Source of the DNA: Polaromonas sp.
GTDB lineage: Bacteria > Pseudomonadota > Gammaproteobacteria > Burkholderiales > Burkholderiaceae_C
Assembly (NCBI GenBank): GCA_014376885.1
Contig: JACMQR010000064.1
Location: 1 to 20,049, forward strand
Direction: 5' to 3'
DNA: 20,049 nt
The translations under genes were made by a program, and so were the position numbers. Positions 7,745 through 15,866 of the stretch are shown one piece after another. Positions within the stretch are counted from its first letter, which is position 1, and each line of letters begins with the position of its first letter. The notes below the pieces were generated by a model, which was given only the letters and a program-made list of their open reading frames with translations, searched no databases and had not been told where the DNA came from.

Positions 7745-9019
7745 ATGAGTCCCCTTGACCCTGTTTCTTTGCCTGCCAGCGGTTCGGCCGCCGCGCGGCC
7801 GCCGCCCACGCCCCTGAAGCCGCTTGACCAGGCGCTGGCCGAATTGCTGGTCCTTGCCGCGCCTCTGGCGCATTCGGAATGCGTGTCGACCTTTGATGCC
7901 GATGGCCGGGTGCTGGCCCAGGACCTGCGCTCCGGCCTGGACGTTCCGGCGCATGACAACAGTTCCATGGACGGCTATGCAGTGCGCTGCAGCGACTGGC
8001 AGGGTGCGGACACGCGCCTGCAGGTCAGCCAGCGAATTGCGGCTGGTAGCAGTGGCCAGTTGCTCGCGCCGGTTTCGATAGCGCGCATCTTCACCGGCGC
8101 GCCCATGCCGCCCGGGGCCGATGCGGTGGTGATGCAGGAAGACTGTGAAGCGGTCGACGGCGGCGTTTTCATCCGGGTTCAGCCCCGGCCCGGCCAATGG
8201 ATTCGCCGGCATGGCGAAGACGTCGCCAGCGGCGCGGTTGTGCTGCACAGCGGCGAACGCCTGAGCCCGGCGTCGCTGGGGCTGGCTGCGAGCATCGGTT
8301 TTGCGCAACTGCAGGTGGCGCGGCGCGTACGCGTCGCCCTGCTGTCGACCGGCGACGAACTGGCCATGCCGGGCGAGGTGGCGCCTGCCGACATGCTGCC
8401 GGGAGCGATCTACAACTCCAACCGGTTTTTCCTCAAAGCGCTGCTGCAGCGCCTGGGCTGCACGGTGAGCGACCTGGGTATCGTGCCCGACCGGCTGGAC
8501 GCGACGGTGCAGGCGTTCAGCGGCGCCAGCGGCCACCATGACCTGATCCTGACCAGCGGCGGCGTGTCGGTGGGCGAGGAAGACCATGTCAAGCCGGCGG
8601 TGCAGACCCTGGGCGAGCTCAAGCTGTGGCAGATCGCTATCAAGCCGGGCAAGCCGTTTGCCTGCGGGAAAATTGGTGCGGCCCACTTCATCGGCCTGCC
8701 GGGCAACCCGGTGTCCAGTTTTGTGACCTTCGTGCTTTTGGTGCGGCCGTTCATCCTCAGGCTGCAGGGCGCGGTGGATGTCGCGCCGCAAGCCATACCA
8801 GTGCGCGCTGACTTTGCCTGGGCCAAGGCTGACAAGCGCCGTGAATTCCTGCGTGCCCGGCTCAATCCGGCCGGCGGGCTCGATTTGTTTGACAACCAGA
8901 GTTCGGGCGTGCTCACCTCGGCCGTCTGGGCCGACGGGCTGGTGGACAACCCGGCGGGCCAAACCATCGCCCGTGGCGACACGGTGCGCTTCCTGCCGTT
9001 TTCGGCCCTGCTGTCGTGA
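7745..9019 (+). CDS. moeA: Molybdopterin molybdenumtransferase MoeA
   Basis: Inserts molybdate into adenylylated molybdopterin to give active molybdenum cofactor. The 424-aa product shows the family order: DVPAHDNSSMDGYAVR (domain I), GAPMPPGADAVVMQEDCE, RRHGEDVASGAVV, LLSTGDELAMPG, the MPT-binding motif LTSGGVSVGEEDHVK around residue 270, then IAIKPGKPFACG and GLPGNPVSS. E. coli MoeA has 411 aa. ATG at 7745 lies 40 nt after the mobB stop with no strong ribosome-binding site; the frame is open upstream into mobB, but earlier starts are TTG or GTG and would add a segment unlike the family. The residues before LKPLDQALAELL are a Ser/Ala/Pro-rich tail of low conservation. Confidence 0.95.
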   Translation: MSPLDPVSLPASGSAAARPPPTPLKPLDQALAELLVLAAPLAHSECVSTFDADGRVLAQDLRSGLDVPAHDNSSMDGYAVRCSDWQGADTRLQVSQRIAAGSSGQLLAPVSIARIFTGAPMPPGADAVVMQEDCEAVDGGVFIRVQPRPGQWIRRHGEDVASGAVVLHSGERLSPASLGLAASIGFAQLQVARRVRVALLSTGDELAMPGEVAPADMLPGAIYNSNRFFLKALLQRLGCTVSDLGIVPDRLDATVQAFSGASGHHDLILTSGGVSVGEEDHVKPAVQTLGELKLWQIAIKPGKPFACGKIGAAHFIGLPGNPVSSFVTFVLLVRPFILRLQGAVDVAPQAIPVRADFAWAKADKRREFLRARLNPAGGLDLFDNQSSGVLTSAVWADGLVDNPAGQTIARGDTVRFLPFSALLS

Positions 9020-9032
9020 AGGACCTGGCCCC

Positions 9033-9284
9033 ATGAACGTCACCGTCAGGTACTTTGCCTCGATCCGCGAAGCCATCGGGCAGGGCAGTGAACAGCGTGA
9101 AACCTGGGCTGCCACGCTGGCGGAGCTGCGCGATGAACTGCTGGTGCAAAGCCCGGCGCATGCGGCCAGCCTGGCGCGCGGCAAGGCCGTTCGCATGGCG
9201 GTCGACCAGGTGATGAGCGACGAGGCTACGCTGCTCACCAACGGCTGCGAAGTCGCCTTTTTTCCGCCTGTGACCGGCGGCTGA
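9033..9284 (+). CDS. moaD: Molybdopterin synthase small subunit (sulfur carrier) MoaD
   Basis: Ubiquitin-like sulfur carrier whose C-terminal glycine is thiocarboxylated and donates sulfur to precursor Z in the MoaD-MoaE synthase. The 83-aa protein starts MNVTVRYFASIREAIG, a normal MoaD beginning, and ends AFFPPVTGG with the required Gly-Gly tail. AAGGA lies nine nt before the ATG. It sits 13 nt after moeA and 5 nt before moaE, as expected for subunits made together. Confidence 0.94.
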   Translation: MNVTVRYFASIREAIGQGSEQRETWAATLAELRDELLVQSPAHAASLARGKAVRMAVDQVMSDEATLLTNGCEVAFFPPVTGG

Positions 9285-9289
9285 ACCGC

Positions 9290-9766
9290 ATGGCAACAGC
9301 GCGCGTCAGCATCCAGACCGGCGACTTCAACCTGACCGAGGAAGTGGACACGTTGCGCCACGGCGACAAGCGCGTCGGCGCCGTCTGCACCTTCACCGGC
9401 ACGGTGCGCGACCGCAACGACGGCTTGAGCGTCAGCAGCATGGAGCTTGAGCATTACCCCGGCATGACCGAAAAAGCCATCGAGGCGATGATCGACGAGG
9501 CTTTTGTGCGCTTTGACATCTTTGCCGCCCGGGTGGTCCACCGCGTCGGACTGCTCCAGCCGTTGGACCAGGTGGTGCTGGTCGCCGTCACCTCGGCGCA
9601 CCGGGGCGAGAGCTTCAAGGCTTGCGAATTCCTGATGGATTACCTGAAAACCCAGGCGCCGTTCTGGAAAAAGGAGCAAACGCCAGACGGCGCGCGCTGG
9701 GTCGATGCGCGCATCAGCGACGATGCAGCCCTGGCCAAATGGGGCCTTCGCGTTTCAAACGCCTGA
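9290..9766 (+). CDS. moaE: Molybdopterin synthase catalytic subunit MoaE
   Basis: Large subunit of molybdopterin synthase, which converts cyclic pyranopterin monophosphate to molybdopterin with sulfur from MoaD. The 158-aa sequence has FTGTVRDRN, LEHYPGMTEKAI, VHRVGLLQPLDQ, TSAHRGESFKACEFLMDYLK and then TQAPFWKKE. Lys120 and Lys127 correspond to the catalytic Lys119 and Lys126 of the E. coli enzyme. It is the last gene of the mob-moe-moa group; moaA, moaC and mobA are not in the window. A 140-nt gap with two regulatory-looking sites separates it from clpB. Confidence 0.96.
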   Translation: MATARVSIQTGDFNLTEEVDTLRHGDKRVGAVCTFTGTVRDRNDGLSVSSMELEHYPGMTEKAIEAMIDEAFVRFDIFAARVVHRVGLLQPLDQVVLVAVTSAHRGESFKACEFLMDYLKTQAPFWKKEQTPDGARWVDARISDDAALAKWGLRVSNA

Positions 9767-9783
9767 ATTGCAGCATCTGCGGA

Positions 9784-9799
9784 CTTGACCTGCGTCAAG
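9784..9799. promoter_or_regulatory. Perfect dyad resembling an FNR/CRP-family binding site
   Basis: CTTGAC (9784-9789) and GTCAAG (9794-9799) flank the tetranucleotide CTGC, giving TTGAC-N4-GTCAA. The FNR consensus is TTGAT-N4-ATCAA, and related ANR/DNR-type sites tolerate C/G at the fifth position. It lies 18 nt after the moaE stop and 54 nt upstream of the clpB heat-shock -35 element. No T-run follows, which argues against a terminator. Confidence 0.45.
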
Positions 9800-9837
9800 C
9801 TCACGCCGCACTGGGCTGCTCCTTGGCGTTGGCGCGG

Positions 9838-9866
9838 CTTGCAAAGTGCCGTAAAAGCCCCCAGCT
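9838..9866 (+). promoter_or_regulatory. Sigma-32 (heat-shock) promoter for clpB
   Basis: CTTGCAA (9838-9844) and CCCCAGCT (9859-9866) are separated by 14 nt. The sigma-32 consensus is CTTGAAA, an 11-16 nt spacer and CCCCATNT; only one base differs in each element. Transcription would start near 9873, about 34 nt before the clpB ATG. This is the expected promoter type for clpB. Confidence 0.75.
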
Positions 9867-9906
9867 TGGCAGGGTCTGAATTGAACCAAGTTCTACCGGA
9901 GAAACC

Positions 9907-12510
9907 ATGCGACAAGACAAACTCACCACCAAGTTCCAGGAAGCCCTGAGCGATGCCCAGTCGCTGGCGCTGGGCAGCGACCACGGCTACATCGAGCCGG
10001 CGCACCTGCTGGCCGCGATGCTGCGCCAAGAGGACGGTCCGCGCGCGCTGCTGGAGCGGGCCGGGGTGAATGTCAATGGCTTGGCGCAGGCGGCTGACGC
10101 GGCGGTCAAGAAACTGCCGCAGGTTCAGGGCCAGGACCAGGTCCAGGTCGGCCAGGACCTGGCCCGGCTGCTGCAAGCCACTGAAAAAGAAGCCCTCAAG
10201 CGAAGCGACCAGTTCATTGCCGGCGAGCTGTTTTTGCTGGCCCTGACCGATTCCAAAGCCGATATCGGCAAAATCGCCCGGGAAAACGGCCTGAGCCGCA
10301 AGGCGCTGGAAGCGGCGATCGATGCGGTGCGCGGCGGCCAGAATGTCAATAATGCCGATGCCGAGGGCCAGCGCGAAGCCCTGAAGAAATACTGCATGGA
10401 CCTGACCGAGCGCGCCCGCCTGGGCAAGCTCGACCCAGTGATCGGCCGCGACGATGAAATCCGCCGCGCCATCCAGGTGCTGCAGCGCCGCACCAAGAAC
10501 AACCCGGTGCTGATCGGCGAGCCCGGCGTCGGCAAGACCGCGATTGTCGAAGGCCTGGCCCAGCGCATCGTCGCCGGAGAGGTGCCCGACTCGCTCAAGG
10601 GCAAGCGCGTGCTCAGCCTGGACATGGCCGCGCTGCTGGCCGGTGCCAAATTTCGCGGCGAGTTCGAGGAGCGGCTGAAAACCGTGCTCAGCGAGCTGGC
10701 CAAGGACGAGGGCCAGACGATTGTCTTCATCGACGAGCTGCACACCATGGTCGGCGCCGGCAAGGCCGAGGGCGCGATGGACGCCGGCAACATGCTCAAA
10801 CCCGCCCTGGCGCGCGGCGAGCTGCACTGCGTCGGCGCGACGACGCTCGACGAGTACCGCAAGTACATTGAAAAAGACGCCGCGCTGGAGCGCCGCTTCC
10901 AGAAAATCCTGGTCGGCGAGCCGACGGTCGAAGCGACCATTGCCATTTTGCGCGGCCTGCAGGAAAAGTACGAAACCCACCACGGCGTGCAGATCACCGA
11001 CCCGGCCATCGTCGCGGCGGCCGAGCTGAGCCACCGCTACATCACCGACCGGTTTTTGCCCGACAAGGCCATCGACCTGATCGACGAGGCCGCCGCCAAG
11101 GTCAAGATCGAGATCGACTCCAAGCCCGAAGTCATGGACCGGCTCGATCGCCGCCTGATCCAGCTGCAGATCGAGCGCGAAGCCGTGCGCCGCGAAAAAG
11201 ACGAGGCGTCGCAAAAGCGTTTTGGCCTGATCGAGGAGGAAATCGTCAAGCTCGACAAAGAAATCGCCGACCTGGACGAAATCTGGCAGGCCGAAAAAGC
11301 CCAGGCGCTCGGCTCCAAGGATGTGATGCAAGAAATTGACAGCATCAACACCCAGATCGAAGGCTTTACCCGCAAGGGCGACTTTAACAAGGTGGCCGAG
11401 TTGCAGTATGGCAAGCTGCCCGAGCTGAAAAAGCGGCTCAAGGAAGCGCAGGATACCGAAGAGAACAAAGGCGTGGGCGACAAGCCCCGGCTGCTGCGCA
11501 CCCAGGTCGGCGCCGAGGAAATCGCCGAGGTTGTCAGCCGCGCCACAGGCATTCCGGTGGCCAAGATGATGCAGGGCGAAAAGGACAAGCTGCTGCAGAT
11601 GGAAGGCAAGCTGCGCCAGCGGGTTGTCGGCCAGGAAGAAGCGATCGGCGCGGTCGCCAACGCCATCCGCCGCTCGCGCTCGGGCCTGTCGGACCCGAAC
11701 CGCCCCACCGGCAGTTTTCTATTCCTCGGCCCCACGGGCGTCGGCAAGACCGAATTGTGCAAGGCGCTGGCCGGCTTTTTGTTCGACAGCGAAGACCACC
11801 TGATCCGGGTCGACATGAGCGAGTTCATGGAAAAGCATTCGGTCGCCCGCCTGATCGGCGCGCCGCCGGGCTATGTCGGTTACGAGGAAGGAGGCCACCT
11901 GACCGAGGCGGTGCGCCGCAAGCCCTACAGTGTGCTGCTGCTCGACGAGGTGGAAAAAGCGCATCCGGACGTGTTCAACGTTTTGCTGCAGGTGCTGGAC
12001 GATGGCCGGCTGACCGATGGCCAAGGGCGCACGGTGGACTTCAAGAACACGGTGATCGTCATGACCAGCAACATCGGTTCGCCCATCATCCAGTCGATGG
12101 TCGGCCAGCCGTATGAAGAGATCAAGGACGCGGTGACGGACGAGTTGAAAAACTATTTCCGGCCCGAGTTCCTGAACCGGATTGACGAGACGGTGGTGTT
12201 CCACGCGCTCGACGCCAGCAACATCGAATCGATTGCCCGCATCCAGCTCAAGGTGCTGATGGCGCGGCTTGAAAAGATGGACCTGACGCTGGAGGTGTCG
12301 GAAGCGGCGATTGCCGAACTGGCCAAGGTGGGGTTTGACCCGGTGTTTGGCGCCCGGCCGCTCAAGCGTGCGATTCAGCAGCGGATTGAAAACCCGCTGT
12401 CCAAACTGCTGCTCGAAGGCCGCTTTCCACCCAAAAGCACGATTCCTGTGGATGTGGACCCGATCCACGAGCCGGGTGTCTTCAAGTTCGCTGCGGCGGC
12501 AGAACTATGA
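9907..12510 (+). CDS. clpB: ATP-dependent disaggregase ClpB
   Basis: Hexameric AAA+ chaperone that pulls proteins out of aggregates together with DnaK/DnaJ. The 867-aa product is full length. The N domain covers about 1-150; NBD1 has Walker A GEPGVGKT (Lys210) and Walker [14 protein letters not shown]; the middle coiled coil, about 410-525, is rich in Glu/Lys/Arg; NBD2 has Walker A GPTGVGKT (Lys614), pore motif [11 protein letters not shown] and Walker [12 protein letters not shown]. The C-terminal domain includes [20 protein letters not shown] lies five nt before the ATG. A sigma-32 promoter match precedes it and a palindromic terminator follows, so it is probably a single-gene heat-shock unit. 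cbpA-cbpM further right supply a J-protein of the same chaperone network. Confidence 0.98.
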   Translation: MRQDKLTTKFQEALSDAQSLALGSDHGYIEPAHLLAAMLRQEDGPRALLERAGVNVNGLAQAADAAVKKLPQVQGQDQVQVGQDLARLLQATEKEALKRSDQFIAGELFLLALTDSKADIGKIARENGLSRKALEAAIDAVRGGQNVNNADAEGQREALKKYCMDLTERARLGKLDPVIGRDDEIRRAIQVLQRRTKNNPVLIGEPGVGKTAIVEGLAQRIVAGEVPDSLKGKRVLSLDMAALLAGAKFRGEFEERLKTVLSELAKDEGQTIVFIDELHTMVGAGKAEGAMDAGNMLKPALARGELHCVGATTLDEYRKYIEKDAALERRFQKILVGEPTVEATIAILRGLQEKYETHHGVQITDPAIVAAAELSHRYITDRFLPDKAIDLIDEAAAKVKIEIDSKPEVMDRLDRRLIQLQIEREAVRREKDEASQKRFGLIEEEIVKLDKEIADLDEIWQAEKAQALGSKDVMQEIDSINTQIEGFTRKGDFNKVAELQYGKLPELKKRLKEAQDTEENKGVGDKPRLLRTQVGAEEIAEVVSRATGIPVAKMMQGEKDKLLQMEGKLRQRVVGQEEAIGAVANAIRRSRSGLSDPNRPTGSFLFLGPTGVGKTELCKALAGFLFDSEDHLIRVDMSEFMEKHSVARLIGAPPGYVGYEEGGHLTEAVRRKPYSVLLLDEVEKAHPDVFNVLLQVLDDGRLTDGQGRTVDFKNTVIVMTSNIGSPIIQSMVGQPYEEIKDAVTDELKNYFRPEFLNRIDETVVFHALDASNIESIARIQLKVLMARLEKMDLTLEVSEAAIAELAKVGFDPVFGARPLKRAIQQRIENPLSKLLLEGRFPPKSTIPVDVDPIHEPGVFKFAAAAEL

Positions 12511-12512
12511 AC

Positions 12513-12553
12513 AAGCGCGAGCTGCTATTTAATAAATAGCAGCTCGCGCTTTT
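12513..12553. terminator. 19-bp perfect inverted repeat after clpB, likely bidirectional terminator; palindrome family copy 2
   Basis: The 39-nt segment 12513-12551 reads as a perfect palindrome with 19-nt arms around a single centre base (12532). The outer arm is GC-rich (AAGCGCGAGCTG at 12513-12524) and the inner part carries the GCTATTT/AAATAGC core shared with copies near 7128 and 18387. It begins two nt after the clpB stop and lies 69 nt beyond the stop of the convergent glutathione transferase gene. T residues flank it in both directions (TTTT at 12550-12553 on the plus strand), so it can serve both genes. Confidence 0.8.
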
Positions 12554-12621
12554 CCTGCAGGCGTCAGAGGCAGTTTTTAATAAGATTTAGCAGCTGCCAG
12601 GCTCTTTTCGAGCCTTGACTT

Positions 12622-13263
12622 TCAGGGCGCGACGGCACCTTCCTGATACTGTGGATGCGACGATTCAAACTCGGGCAACTTAAACAGCGATGTTCCTACA
12701 GCCGCCACGCGGGGAAACGCCGACACATCGACTCCAAAGCGTTCCGCACCGATCAGGTGGCTGGCCAGCGCCAGGTCGGCCAGGCTGAGCGTTTCGTTGT
12801 GGCAGCGTGTGGCGCCGTCGTGCAGCAGCCCTTCGTAAGCGCTCAAACCTTCGCGATACCAGTGCGCAGCCCATTCGCGTCCTGCTGCGGCGTCAGCGCC
12901 AAACTGCGCGGCCAGGCGCTTTTGCACGCGTGGTACTGCCAGAGGATGGGTGTCGGCTGCAGCCAATAAAAACATTGACCGGACACGCGCCCGCCCGGCC
13001 GCATCGGGCGGCAGCAGCGGTGTGGCGGGGTAGGTTTCTTCCAGCCACTCCAGGATCGCCAGGCTTTGCGTCAGCGGCTCGGGCGTGCCCCCTTCGAGCG
13101 CAGGCACTGCGCCGGCCGGGTTCAGGGCGCGAAACGCTGGCAGGTTGTGGTGGCCCGCTGACAGGTCGTGCATGCGTTCTTCAAAGACCACGCCCTTGAG
13201 CTTGAGGGCTGCGCGCACGCGGTAGGCGGCCAGTGACAGCCAGTAACCATGAAGAATGAGCAT
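12622..13263 (-). CDS. Glutathione S-transferase family protein, zeta (maleylacetoacetate isomerase)-like
   Basis: Two-domain GST of 213 aa. The N-terminal thioredoxin-like domain begins MLILHGYWLSLAAYRVRAAL and contains NPAGAVPAL and QSLAILEWLEETYP, both close to zeta-class signatures. The helical C-terminal domain includes HWYREGLSAYEGLL and LSLADLALASHLIGAERFG, again zeta-like. The zeta active-site motif SSCxxRVR appears as SLAAYRVR: the first Ser (Ser10) is kept, while the second Ser and the Cys are Leu and Ala. It may therefore act on a substrate other than maleylacetoacetate. ATG at 13263 follows AGGAG by five nt; the frame is open upstream to 13443 but that stretch is not GST-like. No tyrosine-degradation gene is adjacent, so a maiA name is not justified. 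Confidence 0.88.
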   Translation of the reverse strand: MLILHGYWLSLAAYRVRAALKLKGVVFEERMHDLSAGHHNLPAFRALNPAGAVPALEGGTPEPLTQSLAILEWLEETYPATPLLPPDAAGRARVRSMFLLAAADTHPLAVPRVQKRLAAQFGADAAAGREWAAHWYREGLSAYEGLLHDGATRCHNETLSLADLALASHLIGAERFGVDVSAFPRVAAVGTSLFKLPEFESSHPQYQEGAVAP

Positions 13264-13310
13264 GAAGGCTCCTGTGAAATGAAGGTGTGGTTTGGGGCGA
13301 AAGCGCCATG

Positions 13311-13336
13311 TCCGGCGCAGCGCTGGCCGGATTATG
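13311..13336 (-). promoter_or_regulatory. Dyad overlapping a -10-like hexamer upstream of the glutathione transferase gene
   Basis: TCCGGC (13311-13316) and GCCGGA (13326-13331) form a 6-bp dyad around a 9-nt centre. On the minus strand CATAAT (13336-13331), one mismatch from TATAAT, overlaps its edge about 70 nt before the start codon. No good -35 hexamer is present at normal spacing. The arrangement would suit a repressor operator, or the dyad may be only a leader hairpin. Confidence 0.25.
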
Positions 13337-13429
13337 TTGCAGCCTTGGCTTTGCGCCAGCCACGACTCGTCATTCAAATGCATGCCTTCTACAAAAAGGG
13401 CAATGCCTGCAGCCGGTGATTTGGCGTGC

Positions 13430-14035
13430 CTAACTGTCCACAAACCCTTCCAGTTGCGCCACCGAGCGCGGGTCGGGCGACCACACTTCCAACAAAAAGT
13501 CGGCTTCCTCGTGCCGCGCCAGACGGAGCCAGCCCAGTTGCGCTGCCAAGGCGCGGTGCACGTCGTCGCCGTTCAGCGCGTAGCCTTCAACGGGATGACG
13601 CCAGTGACAGGCCAGCAAGGTGCCGTCAGGCTCCAGTGCCGCTTTCATCTGGTCAATCAGTTTGGCCAGTTGTCCATGGTCGAGGTAAAAGCCGATTTCG
13701 CTGAACACGATCAGGTCAAAACTGCCCGTTGGCCAGTTGTCAGGCACCCAGCCCTGCAAAAAACGGATATTCGCCAAGCCTTCCAGCCGCTGGCGTGCGC
13801 GTTCGAGCGCGGCCGGCACGCCATCGGATACCAGCAATTCAGCACAACGCGGTGCCAGCGCAGCGGCCAGTTCGCCGTTGGCGCAACCGGGTTCGTAAGC
13901 GCGCCGGTAGCGCTGACGCGGCAAGCTCGCCACTGTCAGGTCGCGCTTGCGAGCCTCATACCAGCGGGTCTTGAAGCCCCACGGATCGTCTGCGCGCTCA
14001 AACAGCTGGGTGAATTCTTTTCTGTCCGGGTTCAC
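13430..14035 (-). CDS. NodS-like SAM-dependent methyltransferase
   Basis: Class I methyltransferase of 201 aa. Residues 17-31 (DPWGFKTRWYEARKR) and YEPGCANGEL (47-56, SAM-binding motif I) match the NodS-like family, whose founding member N-methylates the amino sugar of rhizobial Nod factor after deacetylation. Further motifs are LLVSDGVPAALERAR and the segment SFDLIVFSEIGFYLDH. It is the last gene of a four-gene leftward operon. The start is GTG at 14035, overlapping the PIG-L stop as GTGA, with GAGG seven nt upstream. The substrate is unknown; the neighbours suggest an aminated sugar or a hydroxyl on the same product. The product name is firm at family level only. Confidence 0.88.
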   Translation of the reverse strand: MNPDRKEFTQLFERADDPWGFKTRWYEARKRDLTVASLPRQRYRRAYEPGCANGELAAALAPRCAELLVSDGVPAALERARQRLEGLANIRFLQGWVPDNWPTGSFDLIVFSEIGFYLDHGQLAKLIDQMKAALEPDGTLLACHWRHPVEGYALNGDDVHRALAAQLGWLRLARHEEADFLLEVWSPDPRSVAQLEGFVDS

Positions 14036-14808
14036 AACGTGGCCTCGACTGGCATGAAGTATTCAAAGCCACGCTGCATTCGCGCCAAGGCAAAGCCGGG
14101 CAGCACAGCGGGTGCGCCGGTGTCTTGCGGCACCAATTGGGTTCGGTGGGCGGCTAGAGCCAAGGCTTTGTTGCGCAAGCTGTTGGCAGGCAATGCCAAC
14201 CGGCGCAGCTGTTGCCACGGCACACGCGTATCGCCAGGCCGTGCCCAATGCCACATCCACACCGGGGCCTGCCAATGGCGGCAGCCCCTTTGGCGGCAAA
14301 CCCGCGCGGCAACCTGGCCAGCGGCTTCATGGTCGGGATGGCCGTCCAGTTGCCACGTGGAAAACACCACATCGCGGGGCTGGAGCAATTCGGCGAGTCG
14401 CTGCGCCAGCAAATCGCCCGAAACGGCCAGCTTGCCATCCGGCAGCGACAGGCGGTTTTGGCTGCATGGTGGCAGCCCCAGCTGGCGCAGACCCGCCAGG
14501 CTTTCGCTGATGCGGGCCTCGGCCAGCTTCGCAGGCGGCCACTGCCGTGAGCCCGGATGGCTGGCTTCGCCGTCGGTCAGCGCAATCACCAGAACGGGGC
14601 TGCCGCGCGCAGCCAGCATCGACAGCAGGCCGCCAAAGCCAATCACTTCATCGTCCGGATGCGGCGCAAGCACCACGGCGCGGCAAGCCGGGGGCACCAG
14701 GTCGTCCAGTGTCAGCAAGGGCATCTGGCCCAGGCCGGACCACGCCTGCCATTGGATTTCAGGCGTGCCTTCGCCTGCGATCTGGCGGTCGAACACTACA
14801 GCGCCCAT
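14032..14808 (-). CDS. PIG-L family deacetylase (LmbE-like)
   Basis: Zinc hydrolase of 258 aa that in known relatives removes the N-acetyl group from GlcNAc-containing substrates (PIG-L, MshB, BshB). The metal site is visible as LAPHPDDEVIGFGG (HPDDE at 50-54) and the second motif DGHPDHEAAG (HPDH at 157-160). ALTDGEASHPGS is also typical. About 40 residues precede the catalytic domain, which is longer than many family members. The ATG at 14808 lies 13 nt inside the upstream flavoprotein gene, and the stop overlaps the methyltransferase GTG. There is no signal peptide, so it should act in the cytoplasm. It probably unmasks an amine for the following methyltransferase or the flavoprotein, which is an inference from context. 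Confidence 0.92.
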   Translation of the reverse strand: MGAVVFDRQIAGEGTPEIQWQAWSGLGQMPLLTLDDLVPPACRAVVLAPHPDDEVIGFGGLLSMLAARGSPVLVIALTDGEASHPGSRQWPPAKLAEARISESLAGLRQLGLPPCSQNRLSLPDGKLAVSGDLLAQRLAELLQPRDVVFSTWQLDGHPDHEAAGQVAARVCRQRGCRHWQAPVWMWHWARPGDTRVPWQQLRRLALPANSLRNKALALAAHRTQLVPQDTGAPAVLPGFALARMQRGFEYFMPVEATL

Positions 14809-15866
14809 GACTGTAGTTCTGCCGCGGCAGCGCGTTCGCCCAGGGCCGCAAAATCGCGTTCAGCATGACTTTGGCGCAGATACACCGGCAAGTCGCAGGC
14901 CATGCGTGCAAAGCGGGCATCCTTGCAAAAAGGGGAGGCGCCCAGCGCCCGGCCGGTTTGCGTCAGCACTAGTTCGGCGCTGGCTTCAGCACTCAGTCGC
15001 ACCCGCAACGCCAGCGCGCTGGCGTCGGCCGCAGGATGCGCGTCAATCCAGGCCGCTGCCTCGCGCAGCAATGCAGCGGTGTGCTGGAGCGCCAGGTCAA
15101 CTTTGCCCAGGGCGATATGGCGCAGCAGGGGTTTGTCACTTTGGCCGCCTTGCGACGTGGCTTGCCACAGCGCATGCGCCAGTGAATGCGCGCCGCCCAG
15201 CCAGCAGGCTGCAATGCCTGCGCCGCCGTGCCAGAAACCGGGGCGCTCCAGGTAAGCGCCAGCCTGGCCAATCAGTTGCGCGCGGGCGGAGGAAAAAACC
15301 ACATCGACGCTCGCGCTGGCCGCCATGCCAATGGCTGGCCAGACTTCTTTGGACACCTGCACGCCGGGCTGGCGCATGGCTACGCTGGCCAGAAAAGGTC
15401 CGCTGCCGTCGCGGCTCCACACGGTGAGCAGGCCATGCGAGACCGATCTGGCGCCGGAGCACCAGGCCTTGCGGCCCTCAAGCCAGATGCCGTGCGCGCC
15501 GTCATCAGCGTCTGACTTTTCAGCGTCGTTGCCAATCGGCAGGAAAACCACCTTGGCATCGGGCGGCTCGGCGGCCCACATGCCCCAGCTTGAACCGGGC
15601 GGAACTGGCGGTGCCCCCAGTTCGCGCATGATGGCCAGCGCATCGGTATGGCCCTCGAACAACTTGGCCAGCGACAAGTCCTGCGAACCCACCCGTGCCA
15701 GCGCCTGCCAACGCTCCAGCGTGCGACCGCTGCCTGGAGCAGGCAAGTCGGCCTGGCCGGTAGCCACAAGTTTTTGCAGACTTTGGGCAACCTCGAGTTC
15801 ATGCGACGGGACTGGCACAGCCGCGCTGATGGAAAGAGCGTGGTCAGGGCTGTCGGTTAGAGGCAT
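14796..15866 (-). CDS. Acyl-CoA dehydrogenase-fold flavoprotein, divergent
   Basis: A 356-aa protein recognised as acyl-CoA-dehydrogenase-like from the middle beta domain (LEGRKAWCSGA about 129-139, then PGVQVSKEVWPAIGMAAS) and the C-terminal helical domain (TGRALGASPFCKDARFARMA, 304-323, and LPVYLRQSHAERDFAALG, 326-343). It is shorter than typical family members (about 380-400 aa); the first 50 residues show little family signal. The usual C-terminal EGT-type segment carrying catalytic Glu is not seen; QSHAERD stands in its place, as in some monooxygenase-like members of the fold. It may therefore oxidise something other than an acyl-CoA. GAGG lies seven nt before ATG at 15866. It overlaps the glycosyltransferase gene by 10 nt and the PIG-L gene by 13 nt. 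No fatty-acid oxidation gene is nearby. Confidence 0.8.
   Translation of the reverse strand: MPLTDSPDHALSISAAVPVPSHELEVAQSLQKLVATGQADLPAPGSGRTLERWQALARVGSQDLSLAKLFEGHTDALAIMRELGAPPVPPGSSWGMWAAEPPDAKVVFLPIGNDAEKSDADDGAHGIWLEGRKAWCSGARSVSHGLLTVWSRDGSGPFLASVAMRQPGVQVSKEVWPAIGMAASASVDVVFSSARAQLIGQAGAYLERPGFWHGGAGIAACWLGGAHSLAHALWQATSQGGQSDKPLLRHIALGKVDLALQHTAALLREAAAWIDAHPAADASALALRVRLSAEASAELVLTQTGRALGASPFCKDARFARMACDLPVYLRQSHAERDFAALGERAAAAELQSWAL

Noticed and set aside
7712..9679. 655-codon minus-strand frame opposite moeA-moaD-moaE
   Set aside because: It crosses three confidently identified genes and their gaps; the composition is that of antisense translation.
9640..11331. 563-codon minus-strand frame opposite moaE and clpB
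   Set aside because: It runs through the clpB heat-shock promoter and coding region and shows no recognisable domain.
13292..15427. 711-codon plus-strand frame opposite the methyltransferase, PIG-L and flavoprotein genes
   Set aside because: The minus strand has conserved motifs and overlapping coupled starts here; the plus frame has Arg/Pro/Ala-rich sequence and no motif.
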